Below are positions 35,423 to 46,589 of a stretch of DNA of 64,000 bases, piece after piece. Position numbers and translations under genes: made by a program. Every line of letters begins with the position of its first letter. The first letter of the stretch is position 1. The stretch spans positions 63,985 to 127,984 of the forward strand of contig JAJVDF010000868.1 in assembly GCA_022410635.1 (NCBI GenBank). Direction: 5' to 3'. The notes under the pieces are model-generated. The model was not told where the DNA came from. It did no database searches and was given only the letters and a program-made list of their open reading frames with translations. The stretch is from Tretioscincus oriximinensis. Taxonomy: Eukaryota > Chordata > Lepidosauria > Squamata > Gymnophthalmidae.

Positions 35423-35917
35423 GAGCTTTAAGGAATTGTGTAATATGATCTATGTTGCATTACAGTTTTCAAAAATTACATAAACGTAACCGTTTAAGGT
35501 TATTGTGTTGCACCATCAGCAAATACAGGAAGAAACAGTTGGTATTAAGTACTGCAACATTCCAGTACAGCCTGGAAAATAATATCGTTTCTGTTTCCTC
35601 AAAAACAGTAGTAAATCACATCTTCATTACTGCTTTGACTCTTCCAATAGATGAACAAGCAGCTCTGTTTCTAGAAATGATTATAGGAGAAATGTTACAG
35701 AGTGTCCAAGCCCATTTCAGTGTGGCTTCAGATTTAGTTATTGGAACAAATCTGTCCTTGTCACCCTTCTATTGTGAGAAGGAAAAGAGTTAAGGGCATA
35801 AGAGGAGCTCTTAGCCAATCTAATCAGCGTCCTAGTTTGGTATATCAACTCACAGCGGTGTGCTACCCAGATGTTGTCTGTGGACCAGACTACAGAACTA
35901 TTTCGAAAAGGTCTATT

Positions 35918-36092
35918 GAGAGCCAGTTTGGTGTAGTGGTTAGAGTGCTGGACTCGTACCTGGTAGTGTCCCAGTTCGATTTCCCACTCCTCCATGAAAG
36001 CCAGTTGTGTGACCTTGGGCAAGTCACGGTTCTGTGAACTGTCTCAGCCCCACCTACTCCACAGGGTGTCTGTTGTTGAGAAAGCAACAAAT
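35918..36092 (+). repeat. Sauria-type SINE, head preserved
   Basis: GAGAGCCAGTTTGGTGTAGT then GTGCTGGACTC, CCCAGTTCGATTT, CCTTGGGCAAGTCAC and CACAGGGTGTCTGTTGTTGAG. The tail is truncated. It inserted after GGTCTATTGAG, a site that is unoccupied by a SINE in the WAP-D flank. Confidence 0.8.
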
Positions 36093-36119
36093 GTATGTTG
36101 AATAAAATTGTTGAACAAT

Positions 36120-37920
36120 TAAAAACAAAGATTATTCAGATTGCTGAGATGCTTCTTCATTGTGAAAGTGAATTAAAGCTGGAGTGAAACTCACCTAAAT
36201 TTTAATAAATGTCCCATGCAGAGAGAGGAGAAAATAAATGTGAAATCTGCAATGACACAGCTTTCGTTGGATCTGTCCAGCAAGGCTGACGAGACAAAGG
36301 AGGGAAGCGGAACTCCGCATGCCCAACCAGCTGCGATCCTGGGGGGGAACCAATCAATTTGCAGCTGTGGCTTTCCATTCAGACTGAAACAACATTAAAA
36401 CTCCCCTAACTTAATTTTTTTTAATAAAGCCACTTTCAGAGAGAGCGCCACTATGCTTGATGTGTTTTCTCAGCAGTCATCAGCTCTGTGTCTCAGTCCC
36501 TCAATATACCTCGGCAGAGGTGTTGGGACATGGAGAATGAGCAGTCGCTGCCTCTCTTGGTCCCAGTACACCTCTGCAGAAGCATCCAGGTGCGTAGAAT
36601 GGGTATTAGCTTCCTTTGTTTATTCCCATAGGCCTTGGCAGTGACCTTGGGTGGCTGCTTGTCTTCACCTCCATATGCCTCAGCAACAGTGTTGGGGTAG
36701 TTGGGCAGTACTGCCTCTCTCAGTGCTGATAGGCACTTGGTGCAAACGTTTCCCATTTACTCCCACTGCATCCCATTTACTGCAATGTCTGAGCAGAATT
36801 TGCTCAGTAAAAACTATCCCAAGTGAAGGTTAACACAATTTACCTTAACCCTGCACTGGTAATGGTTTGCCATAGTGGCCAGTATTTGGGGGCCTTTTGG
36901 TGAAACCAGAATCTCCCCAAGGATCAGGACCCACAGCACAAAGAACAGATTCCTTGCAGTTGTTGCTGGCTTTTGCCAGCAGTTTTAAATTTCTTCGCCA
37001 CTTCCCCAGCACAGGAAATTTAAGCTGTTGTCAAAGAGCAGCAGAAGGTCCATAGAGATTTCCCTTGTTCCATGGATCCAGATTCTTGAGGCTGTTTCTG
37101 GCTACAGTAGGAGCCAGATGTTGCACCCAGGACTACAATCCCTGCTTTTACGCAAGTGAAAACCTGAGTAAAAGCAGGGATTTATTTATTTTTAAGACAC
37201 ACTGCCTGAACATGCTTGGCAAATGCTTGGTGCAGATTTGCTCTTTCACTGCCCTGTCTTGCAACGTAAACAGGGCCAAAGTGGGGCAGGGGAGGAGAGA
37301 AAACACGAAGTAGATTTAAATCCATTTTGCTGTTTTTCCAAACTATTTTTTCTCCCATAGTGGGAATGCAGCTTCTGTGAGACTATGACCTGATCCAGTA
37401 GGCTTGTTTCTTATGTTCTTATACAGTATACAGTACCTGTGTATATGTAGGTATACAGCTATTGTTTTCAACGGTGAAAAAGATTCAGACCTAATCAATA
37501 TTATAGTCTATTTTTAAAATTATTATTGGTTCCATATTTATGAATAAAAATTGAATTGACAGAAAAGTATGTTCAGAGCTTTGGTACCTGTAGCTATATA
37601 TCACAAGCAGAGTTGGGAGTTCCTGGAAGCCAGATATCGAGCAGGGAGCCCGAAACACTGACAGAGCCAAAGGTTATTCCACGTGCAAGGAATTTTTAGG
37701 GTGAAACTTCCTGTTCACAACAGGAAGTGATGTCACTGTGGGCACCGTTCCCCAGAAGTAAACACCAGAAATGACATCAAAATAATGCCATTTCTGGTAA
37801 AACGGCTGTCCCCATGTAAGGGGGGTAGCCATTTGCTTTCTCGTGTACCCCTGCACAAGATCTGGGATATTGTACAAGGGTACAAAATCTTATTGTTTAA
37901 ACAAGATACTCGTGCAGCTC
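36120..37920. repeat. Duplicated flank R, copy 1
   Basis: Paralogous to 49480-51170 and 62060-63990 (shared words: CTTGATGTGTTTTCTCAGCAG, GGTGTTGGGACATGGAGAAT, TGCCTGAACATG, CAATATTATAGTCTA). It is upstream flank of the WAP units and was copied with them. ORFs in it are short and not conserved in frame among the three copies, so no gene is called. Confidence 0.75.
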
Positions 37921-38914
37921 CCAACTCTGATCGTAAGAGTTCTGGAAGGTTTGTAAAAAATTTCCATAATTCTCATATACCCTCAGGTGGCGATGATTGG
38001 GAACTGCAGTCTGATCTTATGGCTTTTTAAATTTGTCATTAAGCTGAGAGGAAAGAGATAGGCAGATGGAATTATATACATTTAGGCTTCATTCCCACTC
38101 ATAATTTTAAGCCAGGTAGTAGTCCACCCCAGTAGTCTCACATGTTCAGTGAGCCTTTCCCTAAACAGATCCATTGTCACAGAATTTGCAGCCACCGCAG
38201 TTTGTGCAATTCAACAGTGAACATTTCTATGTATTATTTGTCATATTCTATTTATATTCAAATGCGTTATTCCACAACTCTTTCAGTGAATTCAATTATG
38301 TTTCTTCATTGCAAGCATTAATCAACTTTTTTCACACTGCTCCATTTACTGACTACTAATTCTAACATTTTTTCAAAATTTATTAGTCTTATAGCTTCTT
38401 GGATTGCTTCATATAGACTGATTTTTTATACATATATGAATGGATAATAATGTTCGGTGCTGTTCTGACATGTACTTTTAATCCATTTTTAGTTCTGAAG
38501 AAATGGACTAAGGCTGTGTTCTGACATGTGCTTTTAACTCATCTTCAGTCCTGAGGGACTGGACTAAAGTAGGATGGGGAGACAGTTTTTTGGCCTCATG
38601 GTGTTTAAGATTATAAGCCAAATATTTACATAAACATATCAAGTATTATTTTTAAATATTAAACATTCAATTTCTCAAGGATCAAATGCGGAAAAATATT
38701 CACTTCTTTCACCCAAATCTGAGGGACAGATACTTCCTCCTTCCCACTTGTAGTAGGGAGTCCTTCACATGCCATTATGACTCAACCTTCTATTGGTGAA
38801 GATTTTATTAGAAAACTTCCTCTGTGACCGTAGGATCTTTCTGAATATCAGATCATTGCTTCTTCCAACTGGAACATCCTAGCAGAACCCCCATAAATAG
38901 ACCTTTTCAAAATA

Positions 38915-38992
38915 TACTGCTCTAAACAATTAAGGGAACACTTTAACATAACAGTGTATGTTAAAGTGTTCCCTTAATTGTTTTGAGTAGTA
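38915..38992. mobile_element. 78-bp mariner-like MITE
   Basis: Near-perfect palindrome: TACTGCTCTAAACAATTAAG pairs with CTTAATTGTTTTGAGTAGTA and the inner arms GGGAACACTTTAACATA / TATGTTAAAGTGTTCCC are perfect. The loop is about 8 bases. The ends include TA, as for mariner insertions. Confidence 0.75.
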
Positions 38993-38995
38993 TAA

Positions 38996-39140
38996 GAACA
39001 TAAGAACATAAGAAGAGCCATACTGGATCAGGCCACAGCCCATCAAGTCCAGCCTTCTGTCCCACACAGAGGCCCACCAGATGCACCTGGGCAGTCCGAA
39101 CAGAGGAAAGCAAAATATGCACCTGTTCATGACTCCCTGC
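38996..39140 (-). repeat. CR1-type LINE 3' end
   Basis: Minus-strand copy of the CATCTGGTGGGCC..TATGGCTCTTCTTATGTTCTTA block, placed right beside the 78-bp MITE. Both are absent from the paralogous position in the WAP-D arm. Confidence 0.65.
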
Positions 39141-39594
39141 ACAAGCATCCTATGTCTTTAGTCTGGTCCACAGACAGCATCCAAGAAGCACACAGTTGTG
39201 GGTTGATGTACCAAAACAGGGCACTGGACCAAAACAGCTCCTCTTATGCCCTGACCTTTTTTCCTTCTCACAATAGTAGGGTGACAAGGACAGTTTTGTC
39301 CCAATAATTAAATCTGAAGCCACAATGAAATGGGTTTGGACACTCTAACATTCCTTCTATAATCATTTCTAGAAACAAAGCTGCTTGTTCATCTAAGAGA
39401 AGAGACAAAGCAGTAATGAAGACGTGACTCACTACTGTTCTTGAAGAAACAGAAATGGTATTATTTTCCAGGTTGTACTGGAATGTTGCAGTACATAATA
39501 CCAACTGTTTTTTCCTGTATTTGCTGATGGTGCAAGACAATTATCTGAAAACTGTAAAGCAACATAGATCATATTACACAATTCCTTATAGCTC

Positions 39595-39602
39595 TTTAAA
39601 TA
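39595..39602 (+). promoter_or_regulatory. WAP-C TATA-like box
   Basis: TTTAAATA, 52 bases before the ATG at 39654 and followed by the conserved CCTGCTGCC leader seen in all copies. Confidence 0.5.
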
Positions 39603-39653
39603 CCTGCTGCCTTAGGCAGTTCTGAATCTGAGCACAGAATTGACAGAGCAACC

Positions 39654-40923
39654 ATGAAGAAGCTGACTGCCTTTCTTCTTGCAGGGTTTCTAATCCTCTG
39701 GATAGAATTTCCATCTACAACTGGGGACACTAACTTAGAAGGTGAGTACAGAATCAACACCTGTGAGAGAAGGAGAACTGGGTAGAAGGAGCAGCCAAGG
39801 GATTTCACTATAGTTAGATTACTTCAGGGCAACAGTATTGTAGATCAGTAGGAATTTTTCACACTCCATATGTTATAGGATTGATAAACACAATTCTTAG
39901 GCAGCGGTTAGTAACCCATTTTCTTTGGGAGTAAGTCCTAAATAGATTCAACAACCTTCCTTTTTAGTAGTCAAGACTGAACTAAATAATCAACTACCAC
40001 TGAGCTAATCTGCCTTTTCCTTCAGGTTCTAGGAGTCTTCTTGAGTAAATGGTGAAGTACTGCGTCATTTTTTCACTCTATTCATGATATACAATTTTAT
40101 TTATTTATTTTAGCATTTGTATTCTTCCTCCTGCCAAGATTTTTTTTGTGAATAATTCCCCTGTCTGAAGGAAGCCACCTGGATTTATTCCAGTAGGGTT
40201 ACGTACAATACAGAAGTAGCAGCACAGTACATAACCCCCATCGCCAAACAAAATGTCTTCTTGCATATGATCATTTGCCCTCTAAGAGGAGTGAAACCTC
40301 CCCCCACTCCCTGTTCTCTGATCATTCAAAAAAGTCATTGCAGTGAGCATTTGTTTTCACAATGCAAAGAAAACTTCCATATTTTCCATTTTCTTTTGTG
40401 TTCTAAACGATTTTGTAAATCACTTTTAGTATAGACTGACCAGATTTTCTGAGGCCCAAACTTGGGTAATTAATATTCATGCTAATTTGCATATTCATGA
40501 ATATGCAAAGGACCCACCATCATGCATACCCATCCGAAATCCCCACCCAAGAAATCAGAGAAGAACTTGAGTTTTTTCTAAAGTAAGCAAGAATTTTTTG
40601 AAGGGTGTGAGAAATTTGCATATTTTATTTTATTTTACTGTGGGGAGGATCCCTTCAGGAGCTGGCCCCATTTGCACAGCCCCCTTGTGGTGATGCAGTG
40701 AATCGAGCTGCTAGAAACAACACAATCCCATAACTGTTCCTTACATGCTCTGTGTTCTGCTATTTGTTCTGACCACATTACAGCTAGACGTGGAGTCTGT
40801 CCAATAGATCTTTGCGATTGCTCTGGTCCTCAACCCGATGAGTGTAAAAAAGATATTAACTGCCCTGGAAAGAAAAAGTGCTGTGAAAGGTGTTGTGCAA
40901 AGCACTGTGTGGACCCTCAGTAA
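39654..40923 (+). CDS. WAP-C: secreted WAP protein, 10-cysteine type (inverted copy)
   Basis: Exon 1 is 39654-39741 with the same signal peptide as WAP-B and donor G|GTGAGT. Exon 2 is 40784-40924: acceptor ACATTACAG, domain start RRGVCPID, end CCERCCAKHC, stop TAA at 40921-40923, then donor AAG|GTATGT. The product is 75 residues with ten cysteines (canonical eight plus the CDC and RCC additions). The frame is intact. It is the only member on the plus strand; it diverges from WAP-B and converges on WAP-D, of which it is a palindromic partner. The intron holds MITE M2 at 40432-40703, shared with WAP-D and WAP-E. Confidence 0.87.
40432..40703. mobile_element. MITE M2, copy 2 (WAP-C intron)
   Basis: Starts TAGACTGACCAGATTTTC; contains TTTGCATATTCATGAATATG, a palindrome that includes octamer words (ATGCAAA). 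The same insertion is in WAP-D and WAP-E introns, so it predates their duplication. Confidence 0.6.
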
Positions 40924-41620
40924 GGTATGTGGGGTTACTGCATGATGAATGGAAATTCAGCCCTGCCCCATCTTTCATGCTCTCCCAAACGTACATAGAT
41001 CATTGCTGAGCTTTTTCACAGCAACCACAAACGCCCTGCCCACACACCACAAGTTATCTCACCCTTAAGTTTTCTCTTCAAAGGCTGATTGTCTTCCCTT
41101 GCCTAATTGCCTTTTGGGTATGTTACTGTGCTGGCACTAACAGAAGGGAAGCAGTTAACTAATGCTCAAACAACTTTTCCAACACAGCTTACTTTAAATT
41201 AATCGAGTTGTAATTCTGTACTGGAAAAAGTGGCTTATAAATTAAAGTAATTTAAGCATCATTTGTCGCCCCATGCCAGAAAGGAACATGCACACCAAGG
41301 TACCAATTTTCTTAAGTCCGTTTATTTATTTATTCATTTATTCATGTGCTTTAATATTTCTTCTTATACATGATGGTTTCAGGGCAGGTCACAGCAAAAG
41401 AATAATAAAACAGTTACAAGTTGCTGCCATAAGAGAGAATAAAGGTTGATCAGCCCAAAGCTAAAGTGAACAAATGCATCTTAATCACGTGTCTAAATAC
41501 CTACACTGTTGGTCCCACAGATCCACTTACATATTGTCTTCTGTACAAATATGCCTTTCTAATAGAAACTGGGTTTATTTTAGACTTTATTTTTATTCAT
41601 TTTCCCTTTTAATTCGGCAG

Positions 41621-41850
41621 CTTCAGAAGAACCTGAAAGTGACCAGAAAGGAATAAAAAAAAACATATTTCATCATCAGCTCTTCTTTCACTGAAACATC
41701 CATCCCTGACACGAAATCACCATGCTCCGAATCTCTTCTCTCAGTCAGAAGAAAAGGAAGGCACAATTGACCTTCTGAACAAAACAAAAATGTTCTCTTT
41801 TTTTATCTCTGCGTTCTCATTTTCTGTAGTTTTATAGACAGCTTTCCAAC
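41621..41850 (+). other. WAP-C 3'UTR exon, interrupted by an LTR
   Basis: Acceptor AATTCGGCAG then CTTCAGAAGAACCTGAAA. The conserved block runs on to CAGCTTTCCAAC at 41850, where a solo LTR is inserted; the paralogous sequence resumes at 42580. The LTR brings its own AATAAA (about 42440), which could serve this gene. Confidence 0.5.
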
Positions 41851-42579
41851 TGTGATGCAGGAAATGCAATTGGCGTAACAGCAGCCATGTTGAAGACATA
41901 AGCTTGTTAGAAACAGTGTACAGTGAAATGATTATGAAAGAATCTGGAAATAATGTGCGCTCATTCGTGTGCAATTGTTTTGAATTACCAACTTGGGAAG
42001 AAAAAGGGAGTTAATATATGGACATGCAGAGATGCTTCTGAAACCTTGAGAGAAGCGAGATAAGAAAGTACCAGTAACTTTCAGAAGCAACAAGTTGGCC
42101 GTTTGCCTTATCTTGCACCTGTGAGCCAAGGATTACATACCACTGAGTAGCTGATTGACACCAGCTGTGAAGGAGGGGTTGGGGGTGAAAAAAAAAGGTA
42201 TTGAAAAGCCAAAGCAGAAGGGCATTGATTGCTATTAATACTTTGTCTTTACTTCTGTTCATTTTTAGTTTTGTTCTTAGTCATTTTAGCTGTAGCCATT
42301 TTTAATTACCTAGGTGTATACAGTCTTGATTCTGATTGATGGTTACTCCTATTACTTTGCTTTTACCTTTGTGAACTAGAATGCAAGAAGCCGTTCTTTT
42401 AAGAACTGATATAATCTGCTGAATTTCTTTGCTTTATTACAATAAAGCCTTATTTTTGTAAATCCTGGACTGGATTATTTTGGAGACACGCTACTGTATT
42501 TTTGAAACCCACGCAAATAGAGGCGATTTTCTACTGAGGGCAAGAGCTTCCACGCTAGTTGGAGGTCAATTCTATCACA
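41851..42579 (+). mobile_element. Solo LTR 1 (729 bp), in WAP-C 3' flank
   Basis: Begins TGTGAT and ends ATCACA, a perfect 6-bp inverted end. It is flanked by the 5-bp duplication CCAAC at 41846-41850 and 42580-42584. The paralogous site in the WAP-D arm (about 45.36-45.38 kb, inverted) has one CCAAC and no insertion. Contains CAATAAAGCC about 140 bases from its 3' end. No internal retroviral genes remain. Confidence 0.88.
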
Positions 42580-43045
42580 CCAACCAATCCCATTTTGTCC
42601 CTTGTCTTGCTTTATTAATTAAAGACATTAAAGAGCAAAAATCATAGATATTAAACTGCTTAAAGGACTATTAATTGTAGAATACCAGACAACTATTATA
42701 TTTATTATAGATGTAATTTTCACCCAGAGGGTCATTGGCTTGTGGAATTTAGATGGTAGTAGCTAGCAGCCTGGATAGATTTAAGAGAGAATTAGATAGA
42801 TTGGTGGACATCAAGGGTATAAACTGCTACTAGGATGGAGCAACAGTCAGTATTTCTGAAATACCGTTTACAGGTTGTCAAGAACAGGTAAAGACTTTAA
42901 CTACCACTGTGGTAGAAAAATCTTGTGTAAAGGGGGCACCCACAACTAAGGTATAGGTATAGTATAGAATATTCAGAAGTAAGTACCCTATTCAGAAGTA
43001 AGATCAACAGTAGCTCTTGATGACATACATAAAATAGACTATGAC

Positions 43046-43528
43046 TGTTCTGCCCCCCCAAGCTGTTTCTCTATTTGGGTGTCATTTGCTTGCCAGGGAC
43101 AGAAGGTAAAACTCCCAAAAGTCATTCAAACAAAAAGCGTTTATTTTAAAATGTAAAAATAAAGTTAGAAAACTGTTCCCTCCCAAGTCCTTTTTAAATA
43201 CTTGCACTTTCAGGTTTCTTGGACTTCTTCTTTGACTGAGAGTTTCTTTCACCACTTTGACTTCTTCTTTGAGAGTTTCTTTCACCACATTGACATTTGA
43301 AGCTTGTTCTTCCCCAGCTATGCTACACCCAAAATGAAACTTAACTGGGAAGGGAAGGAAATATATCTGAAATTAAGGTCCTCCCTTCAGAATTCTTAAA
43401 GGGTTAGGGTCTAAATAGGGTTCCCTCCCAAAATAACTAAACAGAAACAACTAAGTCCCACTCTAAACTATAGGGATAGCTGAATAAAATAAAAAGGGGA
43501 TTAAATAAAGTTCTCTGGGGACATGACA
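43046..43528. mobile_element. Solo LTR 2 (483 bp)
   Basis: Begins TGTTCTGCC and ends GACATGACA, flanked by ATGAC at 43041-43045 and 43529-43533. The WAP-D arm (near 44.87 kb, inverted) reads ACTATGACCATTTATT with a single ATGAC, the empty site. Contains AATAAA near the right end. Orientation is not certain. Confidence 0.85.
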
Positions 43529-43603
43529 ATGACCATTTATTCCTTTTTCTTTTTTCACACAGTGTAATATTCTCCTGAAACTTTATGCCAAAGAATCATA
43601 CCA

Positions 43604-44515
43604 AAGGGTGCGTTCACCCGACGAGCTAAAAATCTGAATAAATTTATATTCCGGAATATAGCAAATACCTATCCCTTCACACCACAAAGCTATATTCCGG
43701 AATATACAATGGCGTGTCTGTTCACACATATACTTGAATTCTCGTGATACGTAGAGGGCTCCTTTCAGCCAGCCCAGCCGACCTCCACCTCAGTGGAGCC
43801 GGCTGTGTGTCACAAGAAGACTTTTCCTGTCCAGCCAGCCCTCTGCCTGCTTTTGGAGAATTCTTGCCTGGAGATCGGCTCTGCAAAAGCAAGGGGAACA
43901 TTGACAGAATCCTGTCAACCTCCCCACCTCCTCCTCAGCAGCCCCCAAAAGCAGAAGAGGCAGGCAGGAGAGGAAATTCTGCCAAAGCAAATGACTGCAT
44001 TCTGCTGGCCCCATCCATACGGAGCCTAGGTAGCAGAATGCAGCTGTTTGCTTCGGCACAATTTTCTCTAGCCTGCCTCTTCCTGCTTTGGGGGACTGTA
44101 GAGAAGGAAGTGGGGAGGTTGGCAGGACATCTGTCAATGTTCCATTTGCTTTTGCAGATCCGATCTCCAGACAGGAACCTTCCAAAAGCAGGCAGAGGGC
44201 TGGCTGGGCGAAAAGGCGGGCAGATTTCCCCACCAAAGCAAGGAGGCAATGCTTCCTCCTGTCATCTCTCCCCTCCTGTCTCTTGCACTATTTTTGTTCA
44301 CACGGGAGATGAAGGGGATTGGCTGCGAGCTGACAGAGGTTGGCTGCAAGATTTCGGACATTCTCCACAATTATTCCTGATTATCCTAGCAATGGTTTAT
44401 TCTGGAATAAATGGCCTTTATTGCAGAAGTTTTACTGATACATGTTTAACACGTGTGACACCACTTTCATAATGTCACTATAACTGAGGCATAAAATAGT
44501 CGTGTGAACGCACCC
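43604..44515. mobile_element. Non-autonomous TIR DNA transposon, copy 2, at the palindrome centre
   Basis: Ends GGTGCGTTCACCCGAC and GTCGTGTGAACGCACC are inverted, with CAAAG on both sides as a possible target duplication. Two TATATTCCGGAATATA palindromes lie at 43645-43660 and 43691-43706, 46 bases apart as in copy 1. The 242-codon ORF at 43744-44472 and its overlapping minus-strand ORFs come from GC-rich internal repeats and show no transposase motif. Confidence 0.7.
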
Positions 44516-44805
44516 AAAGAAAAGTAGATTCTACCACAGAAGTTATGTAGTGTCTTCTGTGATTGAAAGGAGATGTAAACCTGTATCCAAGATGACTGCA
44601 TTAAATTGTCCTTCTAGTGAATGGAATGACATGCAAGTACAATATCCAGAATATCAGAAAACCATGTTACACAAACATATAAAAACATGTGTGTACTTTA
44701 AATGGAGCTCAAGGAGAAATGTGAATGAAACAGGTTATAACAGCATTCGTCTGTTAACATACTTCTCCTTCAAAAAGNATGGATGATCATTGTTTCTTGG
44801 CATGA
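44516..44805. other. Spacer of the WAP-C/WAP-D palindrome
   Basis: Single-copy-looking AT-rich sequence between the TIR element and the right arm. No gene seen. One N at about 44778. Confidence 0.45.
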
Positions 44806-45369
44806 TTTTTGGCATAATGTTTCAGAAAAATGTTACACCGTGCAAAAAAAAGAAGAAAAAGGAATAAATGGTCATAGTCTATTTTATGTACGTCGTCAAG
44901 AGCTTCAGAATCACTCTAGCAATGTTTATCTGCCTTCTGAATAGGGTACTTACTTCTGAATATTATATATTATACCTATCCATGAATTTGTGTAATTCTC
45001 TCTTAAATCTCCCCAGGCTGCTAGCTACTACCAACTCTTCTGGAAATAAATTCTACAAGCCAAAGATCCTCTGGGTGAAAATTACATCTATAATTAATAT
45101 AATAGCTGCCTGGTTTTCTACAATTAATAGTCCTTTAAGCTGTTTAATGTCTCTGATTTCTGCTCTTTAATGTCTGTAACAAGAAGTTGCAAAGGAATAT
45201 TTGCTGTTTCTGAGTATTTAAATGCATGCCGTGCAGCTAAACCCCTAAGAGAAAAACAAGGGAGGTAAAACTACAAGAACCACGATGCTCTTCTCTCCCA
45301 ATGATCTGAAGCACCTTTGATTACCACTGGCCAGTTAGTAAAAGCAAGACAAGGCACAAAATGGGATTG

Positions 45370-45598
45370 GTTGGAAAGCTGTTTATAAAACTACAGAAAA
45401 TGAGAATGCCAAGATAAAAAAAGAGAACATTTTGGTTTTGTTCAGATGGTCAATTGTGCCGTCCTTTTCTTCTGATTGAGAATAGAGATTCGGAGCATGG
45501 TAATTTCGTCTCATGCATGGAAGTTTTAGTGAAAGAAGAGTAGAAGCTGAAATATGTTTTTTTTATTCCTTTCTAGTCACTTTCAGGTTCTTCAGAAA
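45370..45598 (-). other. WAP-D 3'UTR exon (end not defined)
   Basis: Acceptor AATTCGGCAG then TTTCTGAAGAACCTGAAA. This is the uninterrupted counterpart of the WAP-C exon and preserves the empty LTR site. Confidence 0.45.
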
Positions 45599-46317
45599 CT
45601 GCCGAATTAAAAGGGAAAATGTATAAAAATAAAGTCTAAAATAAAGACAATCAGATCAGTTTCTAATAGAAAGGCATATTTGTACAGAAGACAGTATGTA
45701 AGTGGATCTGTGTGACCAACAGTGTAGGTATTTAGACACCTGATTAAGATGCATTTGTTCACTTTAGCTTTGGGCTAAGCAATCTTTATTCTCTCTTATG
45801 GCAGCAACTTGTAACTGTTTTATTACTCTTTTGCTGTGACCTGCCCTGAAACCATCGAGTATAAGAAGAAATATTAAAGAACATGAATAAATGAATAAAT
45901 AAATAAATGGACTTAAGAAAATTGGTACCTTGGTGTGCATGTTCCTTACTGGCATCGGGTGACAAATGATGTTTAAATAACAATGAATTTATAAGCCACT
46001 TTTTCCATTACAGAATTACAACTCGAATAATTTAAAATAAGCTGGCTTGGAAAAGTTGTTTGAGCATTAGTTAATTGCTTCCCTGCTGTTAGTGCCAGCA
46101 CAGTAACATACCCAAAAGGCAATTAGGCAAGGGAAGACAATTTTGTTGTTCCATCAGCCTTTGAAGAGAAAACTTAAGGGTGAGATAACTTGTAGTATGT
46201 GGACAGGGCATTTGTGGTTGCTGTGAAAAAGCTCAGCAATGATCTATGTACGTTTGGGAGAGCATGAAAGATGGGGCAGGGCTGAATTTCCATTCATCAA
46301 GCAGTAACCACACGTAC

Positions 46318-46384
46318 CTTACTGAGGGTCCACACAGCGCTTTGCACAACACCTTTCACAGCACTTTTTCTTTCCAGGGCAGTT
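46318..46384 (-). pseudogene. Stranded 3' half of a type-I WAP exon 2
   Basis: Encodes NCPGKKKCCERCCAKRC, the tail of the 10-cysteine domain, with its TAA (46321-46319) and donor (AAG|GTACGT). It differs from the WAP-C exon at about one base in 65. The upstream half is missing: at 46385 the sequence changes abruptly to a second copy of the 3' flank (ACCCAAAAGGCAATTAGGC, also at 46115). It lies downstream of the complete exon 2 of WAP-D and has no acceptor, so it is not expected to be spliced in. Confidence 0.85.
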
Positions 46385-46589
46385 ACCCAAAAGGCAATTA
46401 GGCAAGGGAAGGCAATTTTGTTGTTCCATCAGACTTTGAAGAGAAAACGTAAGGGTTGGGTGACTTGTGTGTGGACAGGGCTTTTGTGGTTGCGGTGAAA
46501 AAGCTCAGTAGTGATCTATATACATTAGGAGAGCATGACAAATGGGGCAGGGCTGAATTTCCATTCACCAAGCAGTAACCCCACTTACC

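Noticed and set aside
35452..35793. 113-codon ORF upstream of WAP-B
   Set aside because: The paralogous stretches at 39.27-39.54, 48.17-48.46 and 59.94-60.22 kb keep only parts of it with shifts and stops; it is conserved as upstream DNA and not as protein.
43744..44472. 242-codon ORF with overlapping 148- and 104-codon ORFs on the other strand
   Set aside because: It lies wholly in a TIR element whose interior is GC-rich and self-repetitive. No domain is visible and the matching copy at 7.35-8.30 kb does not keep the frame.
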